This document shows positions 1 through 6,503 of a DNA stretch of 10,941 bases, piece after piece (positions within the stretch are counted from its first letter, which is position 1; each line of letters begins with the position of its first letter). The position numbers and the translations under genes were made by a program. The stretch is from Candidatus Bathyarchaeota archaeon (GTDB lineage Archaea; Thermoproteota; Bathyarchaeia; TCS64): the NCBI GenBank assembly GCA_030602935.1, contig JAUVYU010000007.1, positions 1 through 10,941 of the forward strand. Reading direction: 5' to 3'. The notes below the pieces were generated by a model that made no database searches, was not told the origin of the DNA, and was given only the letters and a program-made list of their open reading frames with translations.

Positions 1-115
1 TGGGGGGAAGTTGGTCTTCTGCCTGCCGGGGTCCCGGGGCGCAATGGAGACCGCCCTGGGGAAGATCATCCTCCCCGCCTTGGGGCACATGCTATGGGAG
101 TTGAACAGGAAGTGA
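1..115 (+). CDS. moaB: MoaB/Mog-family molybdopterin biosynthesis protein, C-terminal end only
   Basis: This is the last 37 codons of a gene entering from the left edge, read from base 2 to a TGA at 113-115. The visible end contains FCLPGS near the window start, then a helix ending in ILPALGHMLWELNRK. That matches the C-terminus of the MoaB/Mog/MoeA-fold family, which adenylylates molybdopterin before metal insertion. The PGS turn and the closing LGHMLWEL helix are typical of stand-alone archaeal MoaB proteins. The following gene is moeA, two bases downstream, so the two are almost certainly cotranscribed and act in consecutive steps of molybdenum/tungsten cofactor assembly. The catalytic N-terminal part lies outside the window and cannot be judged. 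Confidence 0.8.
   Translation, partial: GGKLVFCLPGSRGAMETALGKIILPALGHMLWELNRK
107..115 (+). promoter_or_regulatory. Shine-Dalgarno site that decides the moeA start
   Basis: AGGAAGTGA, one mismatch from AGGAGGTGA, covers the last codons and the stop of the upstream moaB gene. Its core lies five bases before ATG 118. This supports 118 rather than ATG 94 and implies translational coupling of the two genes. Confidence 0.7.
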
Positions 116-117
116 GT

Positions 118-1323
118 ATGAAACCTTTTAAACGGCTTATGGACAGGGAGACGGCCCTCCGCATCATAGCGGAGAACTTGGAGAGGATCGACAGGGTCGA
201 GAAGGTACCCCTCGAGGAGGCCTCGGGCAGGGTCCTGGCATCCGACGCGGTGGCGGCGTTCAACGTGCCCCCCTTCGATAGGTGCGCCATGGACGGATAC
301 GGCGTCAAGGCCCAGGACACCTTCGGCGCCACGGGATTCAACCCCAAGAGGCTCAAGGTCATAGGCGAACAGCACGCGGGGGAGGTCTTCCAGGGGGAGA
401 TAGGCGACGAGGAGTGCATCCAGGTCGCCACCGGCAGCCCTCTCCCGAGGGGCGCCGACTCCGTCGTGATGGTGGAATACACCAAGCTGGACGGCGAGTA
501 CGTCGAGATTCAGAGCCCCGTCTACCCCAACGCCAACACCTCCCCGGAGGGGGCGGACATCAAGACTGGGGACGCCGTCGTCAAGGCAGGGGAGGTCCTC
601 TCACCCGCCAAGGTGGGGGCCCTCGCCGCCCTCAACATCCAGTCCGTGGAGGTATACGAGAGGCCGAAGGTGGCCATCTACTCCACGGGGTCGGAGATCA
701 GGCCCCTCGGGGTGGACCTCGAGCCGGGTCAGATCTACGACGTGAACTCGTACACGCTCTCCACGGTGATCTCTCGCAACGGATGCATCCCCGTCAGGAA
801 GGGGATAGTGGTCGACGACAGGGAGGCCATCGAGTCGGCTGTGCGGGAGGCCTCGGGGTACGACCTGGGGGTCTTCTCCGGGGGGAGCTCCGTGGGGACG
901 AGGGACCTCTTCGCCGAGACCGTGGAGGGGCTGGGGGAGGTGCTCTTCCACGGGCTGCAGGTGAAGCCCGGGAAGCCCACGCTCTTCGGCCTCGTCGAGG
1001 GGACGGCGATCTTCGGTATGCCCGGGTATCCCACCTCCTGCCTGAGCAACGCCTACGTCTTCCTGGCCCCGGCCCTCCGGAAGCTCGCGGGTGCTCCCCC
1101 GTCTGAGCCGCGCACGGTGACCGCGAGGATGGGGAAGAGGGTTGTCTCATCGTCGGGGAGGGAGCAGTTCCTCACCGTGGCGGTCGAGGATGGGGTAGCC
1201 TACCCGGTGTTCAAGAAGTCGGGGGACATCACTAGTATGGCCAACGCCGACGGGTACATCATCCTGCCGGTGAACCTCGACGTCGTCGAGGAGGGAGAAG
1301 AGGTCACGGTCATCCTCCTCTGA
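118..1323 (+). CDS. moeA: Molybdopterin molybdenumtransferase MoeA
   Basis: MoeA inserts molybdate (or tungstate) into adenylylated molybdopterin, the last common step of cofactor synthesis, in the cytoplasm. I take ATG at 118 (401 residues). It follows AGGAAGTGA at 107-115 with suitable spacing, whereas the in-frame ATG at 94 lies inside the preceding gene and has no ribosome site. Visible motifs are PPFDRCAMDGYGV at residues 51-63 (the family's PPFDxSAMDGYA), then GQIYDVNS, SGGSSVGTRD with its metal/substrate-site Asp, KPGKPTLFG, and GMPGYPTSC, the archaeal form of the GLPGNPVS loop. The C-terminus is a MoeA domain IV beta barrel. Length is normal and no C-terminal fusion is present. Third codon positions are strongly G/C (29 of 32 codons in 304-399), richer than genes at the right end of the window. 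Confidence 0.95.
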   Translation: MKPFKRLMDRETALRIIAENLERIDRVEKVPLEEASGRVLASDAVAAFNVPPFDRCAMDGYGVKAQDTFGATGFNPKRLKVIGEQHAGEVFQGEIGDEECIQVATGSPLPRGADSVVMVEYTKLDGEYVEIQSPVYPNANTSPEGADIKTGDAVVKAGEVLSPAKVGALAALNIQSVEVYERPKVAIYSTGSEIRPLGVDLEPGQIYDVNSYTLSTVISRNGCIPVRKGIVVDDREAIESAVREASGYDLGVFSGGSSVGTRDLFAETVEGLGEVLFHGLQVKPGKPTLFGLVEGTAIFGMPGYPTSCLSNAYVFLAPALRKLAGAPPSEPRTVTARMGKRVVSSSGREQFLTVAVEDGVAYPVFKKSGDITSMANADGYIILPVNLDVVEEGEEVTVILL

Positions 1324-1361
1324 GAGCAGATTAACCACCCTTGTTCGGATTATACTCAAGA

Positions 1362-1367
1362 TTTTTT
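1362..1367 (+). terminator. T-run terminator candidate after moeA
   Basis: Six consecutive T residues on the + strand, 38 bases past the moeA stop and just before the convergent transporter's stop codon. Archaeal RNA polymerase terminates at short T runs. No strong hairpin is visible next to it. Confidence 0.4.
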
Positions 1368-1368
1368 C

Positions 1369-2535
1369 CTAGTCTATGGCCTTCACTTGGAAGAAGGATC
1401 TGTAGAGAAGAGCGTTAACCACGAGGAATGCTGAGCCAGCGAGGAAGGGGGATGCGAGGCTCACAGCCTCGAACATGTATCCCGCGGCTGTGGGAGCGAC
1501 GGTCCTCAGCCCCATGCGGGCGAAGTTGCTCACACCGATGGCGGTAGCGGTCTCCTCTGGGCTCACTATGCCTGTAGCGAAGACCTGGCGGATGGGCATT
1601 GAGAAGCTCATGACCACCCGGATAACGATGAGGAGGGCCACTGAGACGGGCTGCTGAGTGCTCAAAGCGAAGCCGACCGTGAGAAAGGCGGTGATGAGCC
1701 TGGAAGCAACGAGAGTCTGCACATCGCCGAACCTCTCGACGACCCGGGGGATTAAAGAATAGCTGAACATAGAGATGAACCTAGCGCCGGCGTAGATTGG
1801 GCCCAGGAACTCGCCTCCCAAGCCGAAATTAATGAAGAAGTAGAGGGGCATCAGCGAGAATATGAGCCCCTGGCCCAAGCCGCTCGTGGAGCGGACCAGG
1901 GAGACCTTCATGATAACCCCCCAGGAACGCTTTCTTGGAGCTTCCTCTGAGTTATCCTCCACGTGGATAGATTTTACGTCCCTGAGCATCAGCAGGATTG
2001 CGAGGGATATGATATTGCCGAGGGCTCCGATCCAGAAAAGGATTGAGTGGGCCCCGATGACGTCAAAGCTGTAGCTCCTCTGAAAAATCGCGGGTAGCCC
2101 GGCCATGAGGGAGCCGACTGTGGTCGCCAGGGCGTTGGTCACGGCAAAAGTGCTGAAGACGGAGGCCCTGTGCCTGATCTCCGTCTTATCTGTGATGTAC
2201 CCAGATACGACGGGCTGACCTGCCCCAGCTCCCTCCCCCATTGCGCCTATACCCTGACCGAGAGCGAGCATCCAGAAATCTGAGCTGGTTGCGAAGATGA
2301 CGAGCCTGGCTGTGGCGAAGACGCTGCCGAGGACGAGGAAAGGTTTCCTGCCGTACCTGTCGGAGAGGTAGCCGAAGAGGATGTGGTGGACGGCGCTGAT
2401 GAAGGTGGCGAAGGAGAGGAGGAGGCCGATCTCGACGGGGCTGAATCCGAGGAGTGCGAAGTAGATAGACCTCACGACCTGGAGGAAGCCCATGTCGATC
2501 CTCCTAAAGAACATGGAAAAAGTTAGGAGAGTCAT
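1369..2535 (-). CDS. Major facilitator superfamily transporter, substrate unknown
   Basis: A polytopic membrane protein of 388 residues from the ATG at 2535. Motif A of the MFS, GYLSDRYGRK, is at residues 55-64 between the second and third membrane segments. Hydrophobic segments continue in two halves separated by a charged loop at about 185-205. GQGIGAMGEGAGAGQPVVSG near 93-112 resembles the glycine-rich fourth/fifth segment of drug- and sugar-type permeases. Nothing visible fixes the substrate, and the neighbours (tRNA, moeA on the other strand) give no hint. The start is doubtful: the frame stays open for 15 more codons upstream to a GCG at 2578-2580, which sits six bases after a strong GGAGGT site. 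If that GCG is used, or is an altered GTG, the protein gains AFFNRLRLPEFFDRD (Met replacing the Ala), a plausible cytoplasmic N-terminus. Confidence 0.85.
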   Translation of the reverse strand: MTLLTFSMFFRRIDMGFLQVVRSIYFALLGFSPVEIGLLLSFATFISAVHHILFGYLSDRYGRKPFLVLGSVFATARLVIFATSSDFWMLALGQGIGAMGEGAGAGQPVVSGYITDKTEIRHRASVFSTFAVTNALATTVGSLMAGLPAIFQRSYSFDVIGAHSILFWIGALGNIISLAILLMLRDVKSIHVEDNSEEAPRKRSWGVIMKVSLVRSTSGLGQGLIFSLMPLYFFINFGLGGEFLGPIYAGARFISMFSYSLIPRVVERFGDVQTLVASRLITAFLTVGFALSTQQPVSVALLIVIRVVMSFSMPIRQVFATGIVSPEETATAIGVSNFARMGLRTVAPTAAGYMFEAVSLASPFLAGSAFLVVNALLYRSFFQVKAID

Positions 2536-2586
2536 GTCCCTGTCGAAGAACTCCGGGAGCCTCAGCCTATTGAAAAACGCCTATAG

Positions 2587-2596
2587 ACCTCCTTCT
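2587..2596 (-). promoter_or_regulatory. Strong Shine-Dalgarno site without a standard start codon after it
   Basis: On the - strand the sequence is AGAAGGAGGT. Six bases later comes GCG (2580-2578), in frame with the transporter. The first ATG is 45 bases further on. No ATG, GTG or TTG in any frame lies between the site and that ATG. Confidence 0.65.
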
Positions 2597-2623
2597 CGTG
2601 TGAATGCAACTATATCTCTAGGG

Positions 2624-2630
2624 TATATAA
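2624..2630 (-). promoter_or_regulatory. TATA box of the MFS transporter
   Basis: TTATATA on the - strand. A start of transcription about 25 bases downstream would fall near 2600, leaving a short leader that still contains the AGAAGGAGGT site. This supports translation starting upstream of ATG 2535. Confidence 0.55.
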
Positions 2631-2701
2631 TTCTCCTTCTATAAGACCTGCATGCACTGATGACATACAACAATCCTTGAATCCTCTTATACTCAGAAGA
2701 A

Positions 2702-2780
2702 TGGTGCTCCCGCCGGGATTCGAACCCGGGATCTCTGACTCGAGAGGCCAGAATCCTTGACCGGACTAGACGACAGGAGC
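2702..2780 (-). tRNA. tRNA-Glu (anticodon CUC), 3' CCA encoded
   Basis: Read on the - strand, the acceptor arms GCTCCTG and CGGGAGC pair over 7 bp, with one T-G wobble. The D arm starts GTCT after TC at positions 8-9, as is usual for tRNA-Glu. The anticodon stem CTGGC/GTCAG encloses the loop CTCTCGA, giving anticodon CTC for GAG codons. The variable loop is AGATC, and the T arm CCGGG-TTCGAAT-CCCGG is perfect. The mature body is 76 bases (2705-2780), followed by encoded CCA at 2704-2702. No intron is present. It lies between the transporter and the radical SAM gene with its own TATA box. Confidence 0.96.
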
Positions 2781-2812
2781 ACGGATGCTATACACACATC
2801 CATGAACCCCAG

Positions 2813-2820
2813 ATTTAAAT
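2813..2820 (-). promoter_or_regulatory. TATA box of the tRNA-Glu gene
   Basis: ATTTAAAT, a self-complementary box, is 33 bases before the tRNA 5' end. A transcription start about 25 bases downstream leaves a short 5' leader for RNase P. Confidence 0.6.
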
Positions 2821-2855
2821 CTTAACCAAAGCGCACACGAGAAATGCCGGAGCCC

Positions 2856-4283
2856 TCAGCCCATGGGATTCCGGAAAGTCTCCAGAACCGCCCTCCAGTT
2901 ATCCAGATTATGCCACACGACCCCCCTCCTATAAGAGCTCGCAAGCGTCCTCCCCAAACCCCGCAGCAGGAATCCCGGCCTGAAAGTGAAGGACTTCACC
3001 GCGGCGGTGATCATCTCAACGATCTCCTCAAACGGGACGGAGGTGGGGCAGATCCTCGAAACCCCGACCCCTGTCTCCCAGTACGCCTCCTCGTCAACGA
3101 CCCCCTTCGACAGTAGCTCATCCCAGAGATCCATCCCCGGATGAATGCCCAGGACATTGAACTGCGGGATATCTATGTCAAGCTTCTTCGCGAAGTCCAG
3201 GGTATTCCAGATCTCCTCCCTGGTCTCATCAGGCCCGCCCACGATGAACGTGCCCATGATGAGGTCCATCCCGGCCTTCCTCGCAGATCTCACGGCATCC
3301 TCGGCCTGCTGCGGAGTGGTCATCTTGTTGTACTGGTCTAGGATCCGCTGGTTAGCGCTCTCAATACCCAGATACAGTAGCTTGCAACCGGCCCGGGAGA
3401 TCTCCCTCATCATCTCGTACGAGCTGCTGTCCACCCTCCCCTCGCAGATCCACTCGAAGTCGAGGCCCTCCTTCCTCATCCTGCTGCAGATCTCGATAGC
3501 CCTTTTCGGGCTAAGCGTGAAGCAGTCATCGACGAATATGAACTGCTCGTAGCCCTCGGATGCCAGGTAGTGAAGCTCCTCAAGGGTGTTATCCACGGAC
3601 CTGGCCCTCCAACGCCCCCTGCCCAGCTTCGTACAGCAGCAGAACCTACAGCTGAAGGCGCAGCCCCTGGAGGAGACGACGCTCGTGAACTTGTCCACGG
3701 CGATGTTCGCCCCGCTGATCTCGGAGTGGTACTCGTCATCCAGCAGGCTTCGATCCGGAAACGGGAGCGAGTCCAGATCTTCAATGAGGGGCCTGTCAGG
3801 CGTGGACACAAGTGAGTCCCCGTCCCTGTACGTTATCCCCCTAACATCCTTGAGGGGCCCCCCTGACTCCAGGACATCCACGAGTTCGACGATGGTCGCC
3901 TCCCCCTCCCCCCTCACGATGGCGTCCACCGAGGGGTACTTGGACATGACCCGCTCGGAGTTGAAGGTGGCGTAAAGACCGCCGAAGACGACCGTGATCT
4001 CCGGGTTCCGCCTCTTCACCTCCATGCTCATCAGGGCCGCGTTCCGGCCAGACATGGAGAGTCCCGAGAAGCCCACAACATCAGGCTCCTCCCGAAGGAT
4101 CCAGTCCACGGTCTCCTCGATGGAGTAACCCTTAGCCGGCTGATCGAGAACAGAGGCCTCGACACCCCGCTCATTGAGCATGGTCGCCATATAGAGGAGA
4201 CCCAGAGGAGGCCAGGATGCCTCGCCCTTTATCCGATCCTTAATCTCCGTATTAGGGCTGGGACTCACAAAGGAGACTCTCAA
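2856..4283 (-). CDS. B12-binding-type radical SAM protein, substrate unknown
   Basis: The 475-residue protein starts with TTG at 4283. No ATG, GTG or other TTG occurs between the upstream stop and this codon. Residues 1 to about 150 form the Rossmann-like cobalamin-binding-type domain, with PPLGLLYMATML, DVVGFSGLSM, FGGLYAT and VRGEGEATIVELV. The classical DxHxxG cobalamin signature reads D47-Q-P49-A-K-G52, so the axial His is Pro, as in many cobalamin radical SAM enzymes. The radical SAM cluster motif CxxxCxxC is C208, C212, C215, directly followed by C216 and C217. FVDDCFTL, GIES (306-309) and GTFIVGGPDET (344-354) mark the later TIM-barrel strands. The family includes methyltransferases, ring-forming and lipid-modifying enzymes. 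The neighbours do not identify a substrate, so I name only the family. Confidence 0.88.
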   Translation of the reverse strand: MRVSFVSPSPNTEIKDRIKGEASWPPLGLLYMATMLNERGVEASVLDQPAKGYSIEETVDWILREEPDVVGFSGLSMSGRNAALMSMEVKRRNPEITVVFGGLYATFNSERVMSKYPSVDAIVRGEGEATIVELVDVLESGGPLKDVRGITYRDGDSLVSTPDRPLIEDLDSLPFPDRSLLDDEYHSEISGANIAVDKFTSVVSSRGCAFSCRFCCCTKLGRGRWRARSVDNTLEELHYLASEGYEQFIFVDDCFTLSPKRAIEICSRMRKEGLDFEWICEGRVDSSSYEMMREISRAGCKLLYLGIESANQRILDQYNKMTTPQQAEDAVRSARKAGMDLIMGTFIVGGPDETREEIWNTLDFAKKLDIDIPQFNVLGIHPGMDLWDELLSKGVVDEEAYWETGVGVSRICPTSVPFEEIVEMITAAVKSFTFRPGFLLRGLGRTLASSYRRGVVWHNLDNWRAVLETFRNPMG

Positions 4284-4320
4284 ATCGACTACCCGTACAT
4301 TTCCGAAGATACAAGAAATC

Positions 4321-4330
4321 TTATTTTAAC
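4321..4330 (-). promoter_or_regulatory. TATA box of the radical SAM gene
   Basis: On the - strand this reads GTTAAAATAA, about 40 bases before the TTG start at 4283. Predicted transcription would begin around 4300, giving a leader of under 20 bases with no strong ribosome site. Confidence 0.5.
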
Positions 4331-4395
4331 ATAACAGATAAGCCTACCGCCAGCTCCCTTAACCCCCCAAGCCACGTGGGAGGCCTATCACAACC

Positions 4396-4439
4396 AAAAA
4401 AAGGAGGAGATCTACAAGCCACCGATGAATAACCCTCCT
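4396..4439 (-). terminator. Inverted repeat plus T7 run, possible terminator
   Basis: On the - strand AGGAGG (4439-4434) is followed 26 bases later by CCTCCT (4407-4402), running directly into seven T residues (4402-4396). The loop is long, so the T run is probably the active part. It would end a transcript coming from the proteasome beta-like gene or from an unrecognised short RNA. Confidence 0.35.
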
Positions 4440-4630
4440 GATGCCTGAAAGAACATGAATAATGCTCCCCTAAGATCATATTCCGATAAAGACAGCCTAT
4501 TCCGAGAAAGATCCTATCAGACATGAATGGAGAGGGGCGATCACACCGTCAGACTCAGAATTACACTCCTCACCATAAAACAGCGCGGAAAACCACACCG
4601 ATGGGAAACGAAACAGCACGGAACAGTGAC

Positions 4631-4657
4631 CCTAGGACACAGAACACTTATCCTAAG
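4631..4657 (-). other. Hairpin downstream of the proteasome beta-like gene
   Basis: As - strand RNA, CUUAGGA (4657-4651) pairs with UCCUAGG (4637-4631) over 7 bp including one U-G wobble, around a 13-base loop, starting 33 bases past the stop. The wobble makes it fold better as - strand RNA than as + strand RNA. No T tract follows at once. It may be a 3' end or processing element. Confidence 0.3.
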
Positions 4658-4689
4658 CCAGCCACACACGCCGAGTAAAAGGAACGAGG

Positions 4690-5295
4690 CTAGCCCCGCA
4701 TCGGGAAGGACCGCTCCTCAGTCCCGTCCGCCCTGATGACCAGCATGTCCACACCGTCACCGGAGACCACATCCCTGGCCACCGCAGACCGAATAGCGCG
4801 AAGCGCCAACTCCGCCCCAGCCTCCAGATCCATCTCCTCGGAGTACCTCGCCTCGAGCACCCCCATAGCGATGGGAGCCCCCGAACCCGCCGTGATGAAC
4901 TTATCAGGGATCAGGCTCCCCACGGGATCCATCGAGTAGATGGTCGGCCCATCCTCGTCCACCCCGCCCACCAACGTCTCCATCAGCAACGGCATCATAC
5001 GACGGTTAAACAGCAGATTCGAGATGAGTTTCGCCATAGCCTTCACGGAGATAGTCCGATTCTTCTCCAACTTGTAGAGATTAGCGTAGGCCTTCGCCTC
5101 CCTCGTCAACGCCTGCATATCTGACACCAGACCCGCAAAGGCCAGCCCCATCGTAGGCGTCACTCCGAACACCTTCTTCCCAGACCTGCTCATCACCATC
5201 CGGCCCCAGCTCACCCGCTTCTCGGCTGCCAAGATCACGCCGTCGCTGCAGACGAGTCCCACGACAGTGGCTCCCTGAATACTCTGATAGCTCAT
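4690..5295 (-). CDS. psmB: 20S proteasome beta-type subunit lacking the catalytic Thr1
   Basis: A 201-residue archaeal proteasome beta-type subunit. Beta subunits form the inner rings of the 20S core and cleave peptides with an N-terminal Thr exposed by self-cleavage of a propeptide. The first eight residues, MSYQSIQG, match the propeptide length of Thermoplasma beta. The mature part aligns without gaps to residue 33: Glu17 (AAEKR), Lys33 (SGKKVF), and later Asp166 and Ser169 (RDVVSGDG) are all kept. Position 1, however, is Ala (codon GCC at 5269-5271) and position 3 is Val, so GATVVG stands where GTTTVG is expected. It should therefore not self-process and should not cleave peptides. Crenarchaeota carry a comparable non-catalytic beta beside an active one, which would have to be elsewhere in this genome. 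GTGATC just before the ATG serves as the ribosome site. Confidence 0.93.
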   Translation of the reverse strand: MSYQSIQGATVVGLVCSDGVILAAEKRVSWGRMVMSRSGKKVFGVTPTMGLAFAGLVSDMQALTREAKAYANLYKLEKNRTISVKAMAKLISNLLFNRRMMPLLMETLVGGVDEDGPTIYSMDPVGSLIPDKFITAGSGAPIAMGVLEARYSEEMDLEAGAELALRAIRSAVARDVVSGDGVDMLVIRADGTEERSFPMRG

Positions 5296-5328
5296 CTCAG
5301 ATCACGTAACACGAATAAAGATAGGCAA

Positions 5329-5336
5329 GATATTAA
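5329..5336 (-). promoter_or_regulatory. TATA-like box of the proteasome beta-like gene
   Basis: TTAATATC on the - strand, within the 65-base gap after bax1 and about 34-41 bases before the ATG. It would give a leader of roughly ten bases containing the GTGATC ribosome site. The gene may still receive read-through from xpb-bax1. Confidence 0.45.
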
Positions 5337-5360
5337 GGTTTAGCACAGGGACTTGAACCC

Positions 5361-6503
5361 CTAGATCCTGTAGACGAGGCTCTCATCCCTGTCCCGGTTC
5401 CACTCCACCACGTACCCCAGCGCCTCAAGAAGGGGCACCAGCTCCCTGACACCCAGCCCCCTCAGGACCCGACGGACCTCTCCAAACCTCATGTCGGAGA
5501 GACCGGAGAGAGCCTCTTTAACCTCACGGAGCTTACCTTCAGCGACCAGCACCCCCCCGAGGTCGACGTAGCCCCTGCCCTCAATCATACCCCTCACCTC
5601 CTCCTCCGTCACACCAAGCCTCTCAGCCGTCCTCTGCACGTCAATGACCTCACTCCGGACGCGAACCCGGGGCGACTGGCGTGCTGATGGCTCAACTAAG
5701 GGCTCCTCTCTAGCCTGAAGGGGGCTAATCATCGCCCCGTTCTCGCTACGCTCCTCAAACGTATGAGACTTCTTAGAACGATGAGGATACACGACCTCGG
5801 CTTTCAGACTCCACTGCTTAGTCCCCAGGAATAGGACGAAAAGGTCATGGAGATGCGACGTCCGGTAACCTGAGAGCCTCGACGGCAGATCAACGGACAC
5901 CCTAGAGGAGCCTCGCCCCTCGGAGAAATTACATTTCCCCAAGCCAGAGCACAGCACACGCACATCGGGATCATCGCCTTCGTAGACAACCTCAAGATGC
6001 CTCGCATGCGCCAGTAGTGTGACGAGGAGGCTGAAATTATACCCCCTCAGCAGGTCCATGGGAGTGACCGGTTGGAACTCCTGCAGCTCCTGTTCAGCCT
6101 GGAGATCGGCATACAGGCTCCTCTCGAGATCATAGACTGAGACGCCCAGTCGGAATGATGCCGCTCCAAGAATCCCTCTCCGACCCTCATCAGAGACTAC
6201 TACCCGCCTCCCCGCCTCCTCGAAGACCGCCCTCCGAGCCCGAAAGGGATCAATGACACCGCGGCTCCCGAAGACGCAGCGATCCTCCAGCACCGACGAG
6301 AGCCCCCTGACCAGCTTGTAATCGAATCCCAGCATCTCGCAGCCACCGAGAGCCTCCTTCAGCTCCCCACGGGTCCGGCCGACATGCTCCTCGAAGACGG
6401 AGACGATGGTCTTCGCAAGGCTCTCCTCGGCCTCAGAGGCGTAAACCGGTTTGATGACCTCCTTACGCCTGCGCACCCTGACGACCTCTGACGGCAGGAT
6501 CAC
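5361..6503 (-). CDS. bax1: Bax1-family (DUF790) partner of XPB, apparently without its nuclease module
   Basis: Bax1 binds archaeal XPB; the pair unwinds and incises damaged DNA. The family start LPSEVVRVRRRK (3-14), GRTRGELKEAL (42-52), YKLVRGLSSVLEDR (62-75), LYADLQ (130-135) and RGYNFSLL (153-160) are all present. The C-terminal domain is too: RTAERLGVTEEEV, then LEALGYVVEWN near 359-369. Between WSLKAEVVY (231-239) and that C-terminal domain, family members I know carry a nuclease segment with DSxxExxF, PDF and E-[IV]-x-G-F-W-T motifs. Here there is only a Pro/Glu/Arg-rich linker at about 256-286, and none of those motifs occurs. At 380 residues it is about 100 shorter than I expect. The GTG start overlaps the xpb stop (GTGA, 6503-6500), so translation is coupled. 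Family call is firm; the loss of the nuclease rests on remembered motifs. Confidence 0.85.
   Translation of the reverse strand: MILPSEVVRVRRRKEVIKPVYASEAEESLAKTIVSVFEEHVGRTRGELKEALGGCEMLGFDYKLVRGLSSVLEDRCVFGSRGVIDPFRARRAVFEEAGRRVVVSDEGRRGILGAASFRLGVSVYDLERSLYADLQAEQELQEFQPVTPMDLLRGYNFSLLVTLLAHARHLEVVYEGDDPDVRVLCSGLGKCNFSEGRGSSRVSVDLPSRLSGYRTSHLHDLFVLFLGTKQWSLKAEVVYPHRSKKSHTFEERSENGAMISPLQAREEPLVEPSARQSPRVRVRSEVIDVQRTAERLGVTEEEVRGMIEGRGYVDLGGVLVAEGKLREVKEALSGLSDMRFGEVRRVLRGLGVRELVPLLEALGYVVEWNRDRDESLVYRI

Larger units (their letters stand above)
4284..4689. other. Intergenic stretch with no convincing gene
   Basis: About 400 bases between the radical SAM start and the proteasome beta-like stop. 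The sequence is noticeably richer in A on the + strand (T on the - strand) than the flanking genes. Two open frames occur here (4321-4524 on - and 4527-4736 on +), but neither has a ribosome site or recognisable protein features, and the second runs into the proteasome gene. What it does hold is the radical SAM promoter at the left, a T-run with an inverted repeat near 4396-4439, and a hairpin at 4631-4657. I see no tRNA, no clear C/D-box RNA and no RNase P or SRP RNA signature. Confidence 0.6.

Noticed and set aside
94..117. Upstream ATG extending MoeA by eight residues
   Set aside because: It lies inside the moaB end without a ribosome site, while ATG 118 has AGGAAGTGA at good spacing.
282..1106. 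Long open frame overlapping moeA on the same strand (and several on the opposite strand up to 1359)
   Set aside because: Low-complexity Gly/Arg/Pro-rich translations caused by the high G/C third positions of moeA; no domain features.
4421..4450. GATGA followed by CTGATG and CTGA, recalling C/D-box guide RNA boxes
   Set aside because: The C box lacks the full RTGATGA and the box spacing is too short for normal guide segments.
4321..4524. 67-codon open frame on the - strand in the intergenic gap
   Set aside because: No ribosome site, no recognisable motif, and it runs across the T7/inverted repeat element.
4527..4736. 69-codon open frame on the + strand
   Set aside because: No ribosome site, low-complexity basic translation, and its end overlaps the proteasome gene on the other strand.
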